A stretch of 64,000 nt of DNA from Homalodisca vitripennis (GCF_021130785.1 NC_060207.1:197420001-197484000); one strand, 5' to 3'; numbered from the stretch's first letter, positions 24,188-38,153 are shown. The notes: a model not told the origin generated them from the sequence alone. Translations and numbers: made by a program.

Positions 24188-27100
24188 CGGTGTTTTATAC
24201 TTTTTTGCAACACATCACTATGGAAATGTCCGAAAACCTATTATTATTTTAGTTACCTTATATCCAGTCACCATAAAAGTTCAAGTTACCATAACCTACA
24301 AGTTACATAATAACATTTAATGAGAAAAAACAATTAGGTATAACAAAATTTAAGGTTTTAAATTTATATTTATAAAATGTAAACTTAAATAGTTAAAATT
24401 ATTCAATAAGTTACAACTAATCCGTTGTAAACGAGTGTATGGTACAGAGTGTTAAACAATATAGGTTTAGTAGTCGTTTTTAACAAAGTACCATATTGTA
24501 AATCAGCAATATACAATTGTTCCGTGTCTTTAACAATAAAAACTTACACTAAGCACAGGAATTTAAACAAATGAAAATACCAATGTTATTTCAGGTCTGA
24601 GAATACGCTTGCATGCTACGTATTTCATTAGATAGAACAAATATGACAACGTGAACTGTTTGGAACAAAACGATTTCCAGTTTCAGGAACAACAAGAGCT
24701 GCAAATAAGGCAGTTTCAGTAGCGGGCGGAAATGGAATGAGTTGAGCCGCTTGGCTCAATAGCCTCACTTTGGCGGAGCTGTTTGGATTGTGACTTTTCA
24801 CGTTTCGTTTGTTCGTTTTTTAATCTTCAAGTAATTACTGTCCATTTACTTTAGTTTCCTATTACATAGCTAGACTGCATCAGTGATTGCTAATTATAAT
24901 CTATGTGTAATCACATTCAGTCGTTGATTCACATTATTTATAAGTATGATATCAAATAATAGGTGAAATTCATATTTTAATATAAAAGAAACTTTTTACG
25001 AACATCACGAAGATGTTTTCAAGAGCTTAAAATATTTAATAAAATGTAACATTTAATTTAGTCATGAATACGTTAGTGCTTCTTGCGAATTTGAAAGAAT
25101 AAGGTATATTTTGTGAACATTTAAACATTAATTATTTATTTATTATGAAATGTAAGTGGAATCTAGACTTTTAAACCGATTAATATAGAACAAACCCATA
25201 AAACAATGTATAGGATTCGTTATTGCATTCCGGAACACTTGTTTATCTATGTCCAGGAATAAAGAAACTGTCAAATGTTAAGTTTTAACCACCACCACAT
25301 TGAAAAAATTGCGTACTAACTTAAAATTAATGTGGCCGAGATATGTATACGATAATTTTTTTTACCAAGTTTGTGGACTTCTTTGAACTGTTTTTTTTTT
25401 TAGTTCTTGATAATCGAGAAATCCTTATAGAATTTGCACGTATCTACATCTCCATTACATCTAGATACAAAAACTGTTTAGTAGGAAAAATGTTTGGACA
25501 GGTTTGTCTGGAGAAACTTTTATTTTTTTCTAGGTGCGTAAATAAAGGAAATTTAATTCTTTTAAAAGCCCACCACATTGGTAAAAATGGCGTGCATAGA
25601 TGGCCAACGAACGCAACTAAGTTATTTAGAAGATAAATGTCTCTATAAAGCTTTAATAAAACTGTTTGGATTCCTTAGATAAACTATCGTTTCTACAAGC
25701 CGAAAAATAGACAAATTAAAGGATCAGAATACTATACTCAAGGTCAAGGATATTCAGTAATTTACTTTTTGAACGGTCATCTAACATCTATTTCAATTAT
25801 TTCACCCGTTACAAGCAATGAATTCAAGGCAATATGCAGTGGAGATATTTTTGCTATATTTCTCCAGTTCACTATTTATTGAGAGCTTGTAGTTTCTTAC
25901 TAATACCACCAAACAAGACTATGGACCAGTTTTTTGGACAAAAAAAATCTGTCTACATTACTGTCCAAATAGATAAAATTTTTACATAAATTTAAAATGG
26001 ACATAAATGATGTTACGTCTGAAATACAATAATACCAGCAGAGTAATAAATTGTGATTTAATAGTAAGCAAATAATAGTTCAGACTATCCAAAATACTAT
26101 GTAACAACGTAGAACTTTGAATGTGTTTATAGTTTTTCACAATATCAGAGAGTACAATTTTCCACAGATGAAGTCAGTAAATTCCGTAACGTCAGAGAAG
26201 GTTGATAAACTAACCGCATCTCTCCTAGATTCTTTAATATATTAAAACGCTCGCAGCTTACCGTAATATCCCAGTCCGTGTAAAACCATCGATTGAGAGA
26301 ATATTTTATGCACCAATTTATTCAACTAAAAGTTTGTAAAAACTGAAATTTTGTGCAAGATATTATTTTAAATTATAATGCAGTTATTAAAGTTGTTTAA
26401 ATTATGTAGAACCAATTTATAGTAACTAAATTTTACAAGTTATATTAATTACCGACACCTGCCCTTCAAATTACAGTGTACTAGAACAAAAATATCATCC
26501 TTTATTGCTCTACAGTGCGTTACAAGTAGTTTTTCAACTTTCTTCTTACAAAAGACTACATCGACTGTTAAACTGTTTAGTTAAATAAGTAATTATTTTT
26601 CTACGTAAATCGTCGTAATTACAAGAACTTCTAATGTATGTATAAAGTACATCCACATCAACGTTTAATTTCGACGGACAAGAAACATAAAACTTTCATT
26701 AATCACCCTTTACGATATTATGAAGAATAATGAAAATTACAGAAAAGCGTATGCATTACATATTATTTCTATAAGCCCATATGTGTAGAAGCCACAGAAC
26801 TAAACACCTAGACAAGTGCATCATACTTTACCTTATAAAAATTTATAAAATTCATTTTCCTAGATACTAAGTACATTTATTGGGGCCTTATGTGTTCCTT
26901 AAAATACTTATAATGCGTATGTCTTATTCATTGAATGTTATGCTTTATTATGTGGTTTTACAAGCTTTTAAAATTATTTTACATCCACGTGTAACACAAA
27001 TGACGATGGAACGTTCGTCCTTACGTTTTTTATAGTTCGGTGAAGGGAATTTCTATTCTAATATTCTGATAATTAGTTCACCTGACTGATATTTCGGTAC

Positions 27101-27560
27101 ATACTGTGTTTGAAACAGCTGTTTAGTGAAATATATAAATTACCTGACAAGGTCACTCTAAAAATTACGCTTATTGAGATTTGTGTGATGCATTAACACA
27201 TCATAATTACGGATAGCTTGTTAGTCCCCAGTTTTAACATAACTTATAATTTTATAGAAACTAAATATATAAAAAAAATAATGAAACAACTTATATTAAA
27301 GCAAACAATGTTATACGTATTAAATTATTTTTCAAATCACTAAAAGACCTACTTTATTTGAATTAAGTAAAAAAAATTTTATTTTAAAAAATATACTTGA
27401 ACACTACTCCTCATGCTTGCTGGTGTTGATTAATCTTTTATTGTAATACTTAAGACTCAAGAAAAATGTTATGTAGATTTCATATGAAATCCTTTTAATA
27501 TAGGTGGAAAGAGAAATCAGTGAACAGAGGGCAGCGAGTGAACGACGCAACTAATAATCA
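24188..27560. other. AT-rich sequence, no gene seen
   Basis: A short palindrome, TTGAGCCGCTTGGCTCAA, lies at 24742-24759 inside a GC-richer patch (24690-24790). Nothing else structured was found, and frames are short. Confidence 0.5.
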
Positions 27561-27666
27561 ACTTTAAAATTTTTATCTTATTATGAACAAAATTATCCAT
27601 TTATTAATTGTTGTATCTCTTATATTTCCCAAAATCTCTTGAGTGCGCGTAACATTTGGAATACAC

Positions 27667-27737
<71 letters not shown>

Positions 27738-27828
27738 ATGCGCACTCAAGAGATTTAGGGAAATATGAGAGATACAACAATTAATAAATGGATCATTTTT
27801 TTCATAATAAGATAAAAAATTTTAAAGT
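27561..27828. mobile_element. Foldback element with a (TG)n centre
   Basis: Arms of about 90 bp (27561-27650 and 27738-27828) are near-perfect reverse complements with a handful of mismatches. The spacer is almost entirely a (TG)n tract. Arms share CTTATTATGA, ATTAATTGTTGTATCTCT and CTCTTGAGTGCGC. No coding sequence and no clear target duplication are seen; a (TA)n tract abuts the right arm. It may be a miniature inverted-repeat element with an expanded microsatellite, or an inverted duplication. Confidence 0.75.
27673..27736. repeat. (TG)n microsatellite
   Basis: About 64 bases of TG repeat fill the loop between the two arms of the foldback structure. Confidence 0.95.
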
Positions 27829-27832
27829 GTAC

Positions 27833-27840
27833 TATATATA

Positions 27841-27887
<47 letters not shown>
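27833..27887. repeat. (TA)n microsatellite
   Basis: This is a TA tract with one G interruption at 27841. Twenty bases further on, ACAGGGTGCTGAAATC resembles a mariner-type tip, but no matching end was found. Confidence 0.9.
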
Positions 27888-27890
<3 letters not shown>

Positions 27891-27899
27891 TACATATTT

Positions 27900-29040
27900 A
27901 TATAAACAGGGTGCTGAAATCTATCAGGAAGTTATTAAAATTTTCAATATAGTACGTAAGGAAAAGAGAATTTAAACATATGTAGTGTACCTAAAAAGTT
28001 GCTGTTAAAATAACCTCTTAACAAAAGATTCATTACAATTTGATTAATTTATTATTACTTTTTCATACCAAATACCCAGATTTAAAAAAACTTTCGGCAG
28101 TTTCTAATCAAATCATTCATTCGGATTTTACCATTATGTTATCCTTTACAGACATTGAATTCCATGAACATATCGAGCGACGTTATCATGTACCTTTCCT
28201 TTTGTACTTAATCGAAGATGAATATTGAAAATTAGATAATGAATTTTAACAGTAGACATTTAGATGTATTTTAAATATGCTACATCTTATATCTCTATCT
28301 GACATGGTTAAAAATATAGAACCATTCTGATGTTCTTAACACGATGTGTCCACAAATAAATGCAGTTATAAAAATATATACTTTCAATGTTGTGTATATA
28401 AATAATGCAGGGTATGCAGTCGAATGGAGACAATACTAGTTCCGCTGGGGTATCATAGCCCAGAGCGACAGGATAAAGCAATAAACGGTTAGCATACAAT
28501 CGCAGGATTGCTCCTATCTTTATAGGTCAGGGTTAGCATTCCAGTTTATCATTATCCAGACGATGTTACCATAAAGTTATATGCTGCTACCGATCGTTAA
28601 ACTTGGAAGAATATGTAATGAGATAATCAGACACAAATTAAAGTAAGAAATGCTCAAAGTTTACTAGTTATAATATGCCTGTAAGGGACAGATGGGCAAT
28701 TTGTTTTATTTATTCAAGTACTAGAAATCGAGTAGCGCTATTTCAATCTGAGCAGTTCATTTAAATAAAGTTGACAAGAAATAAAATAATGGTTTGAAAA
28801 TATTTATTTATTCGACATTTGTACCTCCATATTCAACAAATAGGTGTATATGTTAAAATTTAATATTGAAACGTTATATTACAGGTTTCGCTGAGGTTGC
28901 TGACAAAATTACAAGGCTATAACGGGTTTTATTCTTGTGATATTTTTTTATTGTAAGATGAATTTTTTACTAAATCACATTTAATGTTTACCGTATGATT
29001 ATACATGTAATCACTCTGAGAAATAGTGTTGTTTTCTTTA
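27900..29040. other. AT-rich sequence, no gene seen
   Basis: There is only a lone transposon-tip-like phrase at about 27907 and short open frames without recognisable content. Confidence 0.45.
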
Positions 29041-29230
29041 AGTTTTCGTCTCTATCATGGTGTCCCCAAAGACCAAGGAAAAATATCCTCTAAACCTCAG
29101 CCAAATGTAGTAAAATGTGCAATAATCAAACTCGATGTTGCCTAAACGAAAATTATGCTTCATGGTAAATGACACACCCAAAAGACATTTTCAGCCCATC
29201 GAGTGAGATGCTTCGCTTACGCTCGACCAA
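29041..29230 (+). repeat. Copy of the 'CGCTCAGCC' dispersed family
   Basis: This contains TCTCTATCATGGTGTCCCC near the start and GATGCTTCGCTTACGCTCGACC at the end, matching the first and last blocks of the copies at 10131 and 57270. Confidence 0.5.
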
Positions 29231-29724
29231 ATATAAACGTACATGTTTGTGCTGTGTCCACGTGCTTTAACCTCCGGAGGCTGAATGCTAATTGAATTTT
29301 AAGAGCATATCTACACATCCCAATCTTATCATAAATTCCTGAGAGGAATATTTGATCAGGAAGAAATTTATTTTCTCTCGCCCTAGTTTCGGCGGATGAT
29401 TAAATATGAGAGTACTAAAATTTAGATATTACGTTTTGCTTATTTTTTGTTCACCACTTAAAAATAAGATTTACCAATATAAGAATACTTGATTAAATAA
29501 GAATATGCTAGGTTTTGCATAAAAGTATTTTTATCCACCTGCTAATCCTAGTTGAGAATTACGTATCCTTGTTTAGTCCATTTAACTGAATATAATACCA
29601 AACGAATGTTGCAGAACTACTATAATTGAATATGGTAAAAAGTTTGATTTGTTACCGAGAATAAAAATGAGCAAAAACATGCCTCCAGCCGTGTGAGAAA
29701 ATATATCTGGAACACCTGACAAGG

Positions 29725-29885
29725 TAATTTTGGAAGTTTGCTGGCAACGATACATGTCAGGATTTCTAAGTAAACAGTTCCACAAATTGTTCCAACTTTG
29801 CTGACTCGCCTGATATGTTGGAACTGCACACGTCAGAAAGTTGAGCAGGACTTGTGGAAGTTCGGTGCAGCGATGTTACAAGCCG
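29725..29885 (+). repeat. Degenerate local duplication
   Basis: TTTTGGAAGTTTGCTGGCAACGATACATG near 29730 reappears in diverged form near 29851. Between them lies the segment 29804-29836 that is shared with 19245-19277. This looks like a small composite of repeats. Confidence 0.4.
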
Positions 29886-31154
29886 CAGCGATCAAATACA
29901 TCATTTTATACTACCCATATGAAAATCTCATACTTTACAGAGGTAGATTATTTACAAGTATTAATATGGATTGTAGTTAACACATTTAAAACAATTGTAT
30001 CAGTAAAATTGCAAGGTAAACGTCTTCTAATCACAAGTAAAATACATTTTCTGTAAATAGTTAAAGAACACTGAATTTAAATATATAAATATTATATTAT
30101 ATGAATTAAGCAGTTTCAATTTCAAATACTCTAATTTAACAGACAAACTGTAGTAATAGTTTAACTGCAAAATGATGTAAATTTTGTTTAGTTGAACGGC
30201 TACTTCAAGAAAATCTTGCCTGTAGAACATCTATACATATAAAAAGTTTTGAGAATTTTTTATACTAGAAGCGGAAATTTAGGTACAAGTTGTTTGACGT
30301 ATAAAACAACATTAGTGAATGTAGAATCTTCTGGTTACATAAAGTTAATAAAGAACTCTTTAGACAGTCCATTCAATAGGTAGGCCCAAAATTATTTACT
30401 TACTAAAATCCTGGCTATTTACAAAATCTGATATTGATTTTTTAACGAGTGTATTAATTTAAGTTTTATGCAACCACTTATTACATTGTTTACATCATTA
30501 TTACATAATTTTTAACCTGATTGTGTAAAAGTATCATAATCATAGTAGTGTGTACGTGTGAATGTATGTTTAAGAGAGTGGATGTTCTATCGTATGCATG
30601 TACGTATGTGATTTTTCTCATATTTGTATGTAATTTGATGTAATACATTAATTTAATTTAAATTTAAATTTTAACATTAATTATTTCAATATATTTTTTA
30701 TCTATTTTTTGTAACATTATTTATGATTTTAGTACATAAGATTGTATATTTGTATTTTTTTATTCTTTGCATTGTCTAACTAGTTCCTAGTCACTCTATA
30801 TTGAATAAACGTCGGCTATATGTATTTATTTTGTTTGTAGTTGTTTTTAGTCTTTTGCAGACGTCACGGAGGCAGTCTGTTGACTTTTTAGTTTTTGATA
30901 TGAGATCAAGCTATAAACTGTTCATTTGTGTATTGTGTATCTGTTACAATGACCAGCTACTTGTTTTTGGTCAGTGACTTCCTAAGTTTTTCATTTATTT
31001 GTAAACATGAATGTAAATGTTGGAAAATACATATTTATTTATATTTTAACAGTAACGTATAAAAAATTAAAGCAACGAGATATACCTTGATCAAATAAGA
31101 ACAAATTTTTCTCTTATTTTTATATTTAAAATATTCTTTATATTTTTATATTCT
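29886..31154. other. AT-rich sequence, no gene seen
   Basis: Near 30803 the phrase TTGAATAAACGTCGGCTATA, preceded by a long T-rich stretch, could be another retroelement 3' tail, but this is weak. Confidence 0.4.
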
Positions 31155-31202
31155 TAAATTATTCTATTTATATTTAAGAACAAATATAAATAGAATAATT
31201 TA
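31155..31202. repeat. Perfect 21-bp-stem hairpin
   Basis: Positions 31155-31175 and 31182-31202 are exact reverse complements with a 6-base loop, AAGAAC. The stem is almost all A and T, with one C:G pair. A perfect inverted repeat of this length suggests a recent origin or a template-switch event. Confidence 0.9.
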
Positions 31203-32985
31203 TATTTAAATGCGTACTTATGATAAACAATAAATTTCAATTAGTACAGGTTTAAAATTTTGTCTGTATGTACAACTTGGTATTAGAATCCAAAATATAT
31301 TTTTTTTAATCATTTATATTATAGCTTTTATGTTGTATTACAGATTTGTATTGAAACAAATGAATACGTACTTTTATGAGTTATATAACACTGAAATTAA
31401 ATTAACCAAGATATAGCATCATCGTAATAATTGGGGTAAATACCGAAAAACGTATTTAATGATTACATAAATTAAAAGTAATATAAGAATGAGAATAAAA
31501 TTATTAAAAATTTGCTGGAAACAGCATAGGATGTTCTAGTTAGTAAATTTAAATTTACCATGGAAAATTGATAACAGCAAGTCTTTTTACTCTCTTAATG
31601 ACAACCTGACCTGTGATACTTGTTCATCAATGTGTTCCAACTGTATTAAACAGTTAAAGCTTTTTAATTAGGAAAATCATGTTATTTATTTCTTTTTTAT
31701 TGTTCTAGATTAAAATATTTTACCATCCTATAAAATATTTGTCATGTGTTGTACTTGTAAATTGTCTGGAAATATCTCCTAAATTTTTATGTACAATATA
31801 ATTCTACAGTAGCATATATGCACTTTGTCTAACGTATAATCGAATCTGTTACTGTGCTCAGTGATAGTGAAAATTTTTAAATCTTTTTTACAAAGCTTCT
31901 AATATTGTTACAACATTACTAATGTTTAATGACAACTTTTGTTTCTTCAAGAAATATACATTTTTCAGACTAATCATCTTGCTAATAATGTAAATGCAAT
32001 AGTTTAAATATTTAAACTTGAATTACTAAAAATAAAATACAAGATCTATACCTCGTACTGGCTAGGATTTACACAGCAATTATATTTGATTTACTTTTCC
32101 AAAACTTACTAAATCATTTTTAGCTATACACTTACGAATAAGAAAACAAACGTTAAAGTATAGTAGGCTATGTAAGATTAATATCGTTTTGACCACGATT
32201 TAGTTGAATTCCCATCTTGGTACTTAAGATAAGTAATATATAGAACGTCTTTACTACTTTTTTGAAATATGTTGTAACATCTTAAATTTTGTAGCAATTT
32301 GTAGTAAGCAAGAAGTTTGTACACACATGTAAACATAAAATATTACTTATTAATGTTTGTAAGTAAACAAAAAATATCCGTCATCATGATTAGTTGCCCC
32401 AATCCATCACACGAATCAGCAAATTTAAACCATAACATAGATTAACTCAAACTTGGCATTGTCTCATTATAACTTGCCAAGTCTGGATGTAACTGCCGCA
32501 AGTACCATTTGGCTTATAAGTTAGGAGTGGCCACAGGACTCGCCCCAGTTCCAATAACAGTTACATTGTTTCCGAAATAACTGCAGGTGTCTATCGTACA
32601 AATGGAAACCTGATTAAAACAACAAACAGTTCAATGTTGGTCAAAGGAGAACCAAACTATCAGTTGATGTGACTATAATCATTAAATATACTTCAAATTC
32701 CATGAAAAACTTATTTGAATATACTACTTACAGTAAAAAATGCATTTCCGATTATACAGTCAATTTGATGCGTTAAAGTTTGGAAGAACCAAAAATGTCT
32801 CAACCAAATTCTTGGTTATCCAAACTGATTATAAAAAAAATTTGATATATCCTTATACAGATAAATAACGACCCTATAATTAAATATTACAGGAAACAAA
32901 TCTCTATGTATTTACCACATACCACAACAAAATCATAAAACTACTTGGGTATTCATGCATAACACTGGATACGTTACGCATACGT
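31203..32985. other. AT-rich sequence, no gene seen
   Basis: Nothing beyond low-complexity AT-rich DNA was recognised. A more balanced stretch at about 32440-32660 has no open frame of note. Confidence 0.5.
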
Positions 32986-32989
32986 TAAT

Positions 32990-33601
32990 GTTACGCGGCG
33001 GGTAGGAGTACCACAAACTACGAGTCAAGTAACAGGCTTTGCTAAGAATATTTTAAAATGAGAAACTCCCTATGGAGGAACATGAACTGTCATCGAACAC
33101 GATCTCGCGTATGCACAAGTGAAATTTCATGTAAAATTTTAAGTCTACAGCTCAATTTCTGTCTCAAATCATCATGCGCATTCTTGTTTATCAGCTAATA
33201 CGGTACGCTTTGTGATTTTAGCCAAATCTAATCTTGTAGACGGGTATTATCGCAGGCTCGTTCTGCCTGTATGAAATTTTATGGGAAATTTAAATATACT
33301 TTTTAGCTTGAAATCACATATTGGTGAGAAGCTATGCAAATACACAGCGAAATCATACGGATAACGCACATCGTTATCAAACTCGATCTTATATATGTAG
33401 TATGAAGTTTCTTACAAAGTTTAAGGCCCACAGTTCATTTTGTTTCCGAGATATACTTGTATACTTGTAGTGCAGGTACATGCACTGTAATAATTCCCCA
33501 GTATCCGAAGTATAAATTGTGTTAATGAAAAATATCCAGTCTCTAATTTATTTCCCTGTATATCATAAAAGAAACATACGTATTTGCAGACATGTTATAC
33601 A

Positions 33602-33692
<91 letters not shown>

Positions 33693-33870
33693 GAGAAATT
33701 GAGACAATTCTCTTAGTGATATGCAAATATAGAACAGTTTTCAATCTATAGCTCAATCCGGTTTCAAATTTATTCTTTGTAACATTAGACTTTGGTAAAG
33801 TTCAACCAACCTCGACGGATAGATATCGAATATGATCGAACTCAACGTTTTCTACAACTAGATGAAGCTC
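32990..33870 (+). repeat. Cluster of degenerate 'CGCTCAGCC'-family fragments
   Basis: Three fragments lie in a row. 32990-33200 has GGTAGGAGTACCAC, ACAGGCTTTGCTAAG, TGGAGGAACATG and CATCGAACACGATCTCG. 33341-33460 has TCAAACTCGATCTTAT and GAAGTTTCTTACAAAGTTTAAG. 33725-33870 has CAATCTATAGCTCAAT and GATCGAACTCAACG. The long (TA)n tract sits between the second and third. Confidence 0.5.
33606..33689. repeat. (TA)n microsatellite, 84 bp
   Basis: This is the longest pure TA run in the window. It interrupts a series of dispersed-repeat fragments. Confidence 0.95.
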
Positions 33871-35324
33871 TATGCAAAATGCCACGTCCACAGTCGTCCA
33901 AAATCGTTCCAGTGATATTTTGTGAACAAACAGATAAAAAATAGAAATTGGGTGTTTGTGAGCCTTCTCTTAAACAGACTTCTTTACTGGATATACTTCG
34001 ATGCCAGAAAAGCTTTCCACGTTGGAAAGTAGAAATATTTCTGAAACTTACGATAAAATCACTTCTGAAAATCAATGAATAGTGTCAGGAATAAAGTATA
34101 ATAACACCTATTTAATATAAGTTAGTAATTAAATAGTGGTACGTGTACATAAGCAGATACTGAACTGTGTATTAGACTACTAAGTGCTTCTCATATAAAA
34201 ATAATTTAATTTAAGTAACACAATAAGTTAATATTACTGATAATCATATTATATCTGAGGAATGTAGAGAAGAAATTCTTAACGTTTCAATTAGTAGAAC
34301 TATCAAGTCATGTGATTTACCATGTATGACATGAACAACAGAACGAACAATGCATGGCATATTCGAACAACATACTGACTGTTACAAGCGTTTAGTTTGG
34401 TATGAATAGAGTTTGCGAGTTAAGCAGACCCGTTGACAACGCACATATATTCATGAGACATTCATCGACGGTATGCAAATGACGTTCAACAAGTGTTTAC
34501 CACACACTTTTATTTGCAGCCAATGCAAATTCTTTTGTTTGAACAATCACAATTTTGCTAATAAGAACACTATTGTTCTAGTTTTCGTTTAAAGCTTCCA
34601 ATTCTGGTTGCATGTGAGGATGTTTTTAAAGTCACTCAAATGACAGAGATATCAGGAGAGGTGTGTATGTATGTTTTCTTAATTATGAACCTTTTTTAGA
34701 AAAACCAAAAATATATGAAGAATACACGCACGCATAAAAGCACAAACTTAACATTAGCACAGATTTCGGTGGGGTGCTTTGAAAATCGCAGAATAAATGA
34801 ACATGACTACGATTATATGAAAGTTTAACATATGTCAAAAGAACAAATTCAGATATGATATTTTATTGATAATATTTTACATTCAACCCCAGTGAGGCGT
34901 GTTATTTTACACGTGTTGGTCATAGGCCTAGCTTGTATATATAGAACACATATACTAGTCATCATTTACCGACCTTTACCGATAATAGAACTGTTCTAAC
35001 TGGACGAGATTTAACAAAATTTAAATTTTCACTGCGTCGTCCAGAACTTAAAGTAGTTCAATTGGCATTTGTTTTCATGCCAGGGTTTTCTATGTAAAAC
35101 TCAATAAACCCATTTATCATTAGGCTGATTGTTTTTAATCAAGCAATCAGTCCACTGTATTTGCCAGCAAAAGCAGCAGCATATTACTGCATACTGAAAC
35201 ATATTTTCCCCATTCGATTAAAAAGTGCTTAATACCTTTTATGAGATCATAAATATGCTATTAATGTTGTGTCATAAGGGAGTGGTTTGCAAAATAAAAT
35301 GTTCTCTTTGATTAATCCTCTCGT
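33871..35324. other. AT-rich sequence, no gene seen
   Basis: A phrase near 34465 (GGTATGCAAATGACGTTCAACAAGTGT) recurs in slightly longer form near 35760, so both belong to a small unclassified repeat. No gene is supported. Confidence 0.45.
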
Positions 35325-35450
35325 CAAAGGATGGTCGAGCGGTCGAAGACGTCGGAATTTGGATCTGAGTTATGGATCCGATCAGGCGCTAATCCTTCTG
35401 CCCCTTTTCATCAGTAATAAAAACTGTATTGATTCTCCTTATTTTGATTT
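35325..35450 (+). repeat. tRNA-derived SINE-like fragment
   Basis: TGGTCGAGCGGT at 35332-35343 fits an RNA polymerase III A box of the serine/leucine tRNA type and is followed by CGAAGACGTCGGAATTTGGATC. A proper B box (GGTTCGANTCC) is missing; the nearest sequence is GGATCCGATC. The fragment is therefore degenerate or internally deleted. It may extend toward 35530. Confidence 0.45.
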
Positions 35451-37825
35451 ATACGATACTCACAGGCCCATAGCCTATTATATTAGAGCTCATATTGGAA
35501 TATGTATATTAGAATAAAGCTAAAAAGGAGATCGGATTCTTACTATAAAAATAGTGTAACTTATGTTTCATTACAGATTAAATTTTTACAAATTACTTAG
35601 TTTGGAGTTGATTATTTCATCGCTATGCACAATCGAGTCATATTCATCATATTTGATCATACATGAATTGCGATGTACAAATGTTTATCTTGACTGCTGA
35701 AAATGGATGGGGATAAACTGAAACTCATTATCACTACTCACGATAACAAGAGCTGGCTGGTATGCAGATGATGTAGCGTTCAACAAGTGTGCAGTTCATT
35801 ACGTGATGGACTCACATTATCGCATTACAGTGTACACAATGGGGCAGGGACACATAGTTTGCGACTGCCTTTCTTCTCCCCTCAGATATATTTTTAGTGT
35901 GACAGGGCAAGTAGTAAAATACACAATAACATATGAAATATTTTGCCGGCTTTATGGATATGCTGAGCAAATCGCCGATCGCCATTACATTGCTTTAGGC
36001 CATATCCTTTGACGAAAAACAGAATTTGGGCTCAACTTTTCTTTTGAAATATGTAAAATATTTTTTACCACTCATCGATATAATATGCATACACTTTGTT
36101 ATACCATATTGTTTATCAACATAAAAGCACATGTAAGTTATTTATATAGTATAAGAAAAAGGATTAGAATGAAATTCACTCTCGCGTTGTAATACAAAAA
36201 TATGAATGTATGTGTTTAGAAAATTCAAAAAATGTTTTATGTCTGGAATTTAAATCTTGCATTAAAAAATGTGTACATATACAAGAATGAGTTCTATGTG
36301 AATGTCTAACAATGGCTTTGGCTGAGATACATTGAAAACTATCACTGACTAGACTTAGAATTCCTATCTTTTCTACCGGGGAGATAAACCACTTTCTCTT
36401 CTGCATGATTTTTTTCTGTCTATTTTTCTGCAGTATGTATCAAGAATTATGCTGTATTTTTCATAACGCAAGCAACCCCGGCGAATACCGTTAAAATACA
36501 CATGGTTTGACGTACTATATATTGTTTGTACAAAGACAAGACAAAATTCGATGATGCATCTCTGTGAAATGTTTTGTAAGCAAAAGCATAGACTAACTCA
36601 TTGTGATATCTTTAGAATAAATGATGCAATAGAATTTTAATGTTTTGTAATATTATCTTATCTATCACTAAGATTTTTGACAAAACTTCTTTTCTGTCTA
36701 TCTATCAAAATTTGGTATAATTTCTATAATTTTCTATCTTAATTTCTTTATAGGTAACATCATACTTGATGAAGAGTACGTAGATGACCTAACTATTCGC
36801 ACAGTATCACGTAAACAGACCTTAAATCGTCAACATACACAAAACATTCATACACAAGTTTGATGAGTATGGATACCTGTCTATGGGAATAGAAATTTAG
36901 CATTCAGTAGTCTTACAGATTTTCTTTGTGTGCTGTAAAACATTAATTTTGGTTTGATTTCCCGTATAACCACAGAAAATCTCGAGAATGTAATAAGATA
37001 AGGATTTCAGTGAAGCCTGTTAAGCGAAACGCGGTTTTGCGTAATCCCACTTTGAACTAATGTTATTAACAAAGAAACAGCAATAAGCATTCTATTTTAA
37101 GGGCTCATTAATTCCTTATACATATTTTATGTTCCATAAATTTTGCTTATTTCTTAACAAAGCTATTTATTCCCAAAATATAGTTCAATCGACCAGTTTA
37201 AACTGGTTTTTTATGCAAAATAATATATAGTGAATGGTAGATAAAATACATTAGCGTTTATGCTTAGTATCAAAATTGATCTTGTACTCGTACATTTTAA
37301 CATGTGGCCAATATAGCTTATGATGACAGTGCGATCTAATTCACCACTGATCTACTAAGAAAACAATAAGGCCAACATAAACTGACTCTAATTAAAACTA
37401 TACTTTTTTAGTTAACGATAAATCGCTCTTTTTTATGTCATGTACATAGGACGCTATGTATTAAACGATCAAATCATAAAAATTGATAAATAAAGCGCAA
37501 TTGAGAATACATATGAAAATACCCCTTATAAAGCAATGGTAACCGGTTACTTATATCTGTCGTATTTCTTCCATGTACAAACCTAATAACCAACTTATTT
37601 TACTGTGTACAATGAGCAGAAGAAAGTTGGGTATTTTTGGCATTTTAAAATAATTTAAATATTAATAAATCATTATAATGAACATTTAAATTCGTTGTGA
37701 TCATTTAATTTGTGAACGAAGAACGTGACTTACTAAAGCTATAAACGTATAAAGACTTATATAGCAACCTTTGGGACAAATAGCATATACCCCCATTATG
37801 GCTAAGCATTTACGTTACAACATAT
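35451..37825. other. AT-rich sequence, no gene seen
   Basis: A frame of about 69 codons at 35803-36012 lies next to the small repeat near 35760 and has no recognisable domain. The rest has only short frames. Confidence 0.45.
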
Positions 37826-37968
37826 TACAAAGTCCCGCCAATGTAGGGTTCGAGGTATTCGGAACTCATGGTTTGCAGAATCCAATTTCCAGTCCACCAC
37901 CTGTGCCAGTAACATATCAATGTAACTATCGAGTCAATCGTTTGGTTTTAACCACTTCCTTGTATCAA
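37826..37968 (-). repeat. Dispersed repeat, partner of 39770-39893
   Basis: Shared wording includes ATATTACAAA, AGGGTYCGA, CAGWCCACCAC, TATCAATGTAA/GATCAATGTAA and ACCACWTCCTTG, in the same order. It adjoins the tRNA-like head at 38154-38240 and could be the 3' body of that SINE; if so, the 39.8-kb copy is a headless body. Confidence 0.5.
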
Positions 37969-38153
37969 TTTCGTGGGTATGTATATTCCTATAGCTACTG
38001 AACTCCAGTTTTCATAGAAGATAAGCACGATATATTGTACATAGACGTTGTAGGTAGACATGTCATTCAAATCAAATGATGTCATTTTCAAGTTATAAAT
38101 CACGTACGGATTTGCATATAGAACTGTAATAACGATTTTTTCACAAAACGTAC

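Noticed and set aside
27906..27930. Mariner-type end, CAGGGTGCTGAAATC
   Set aside because: No partner end was found; the TA in front comes from the adjacent microsatellite.
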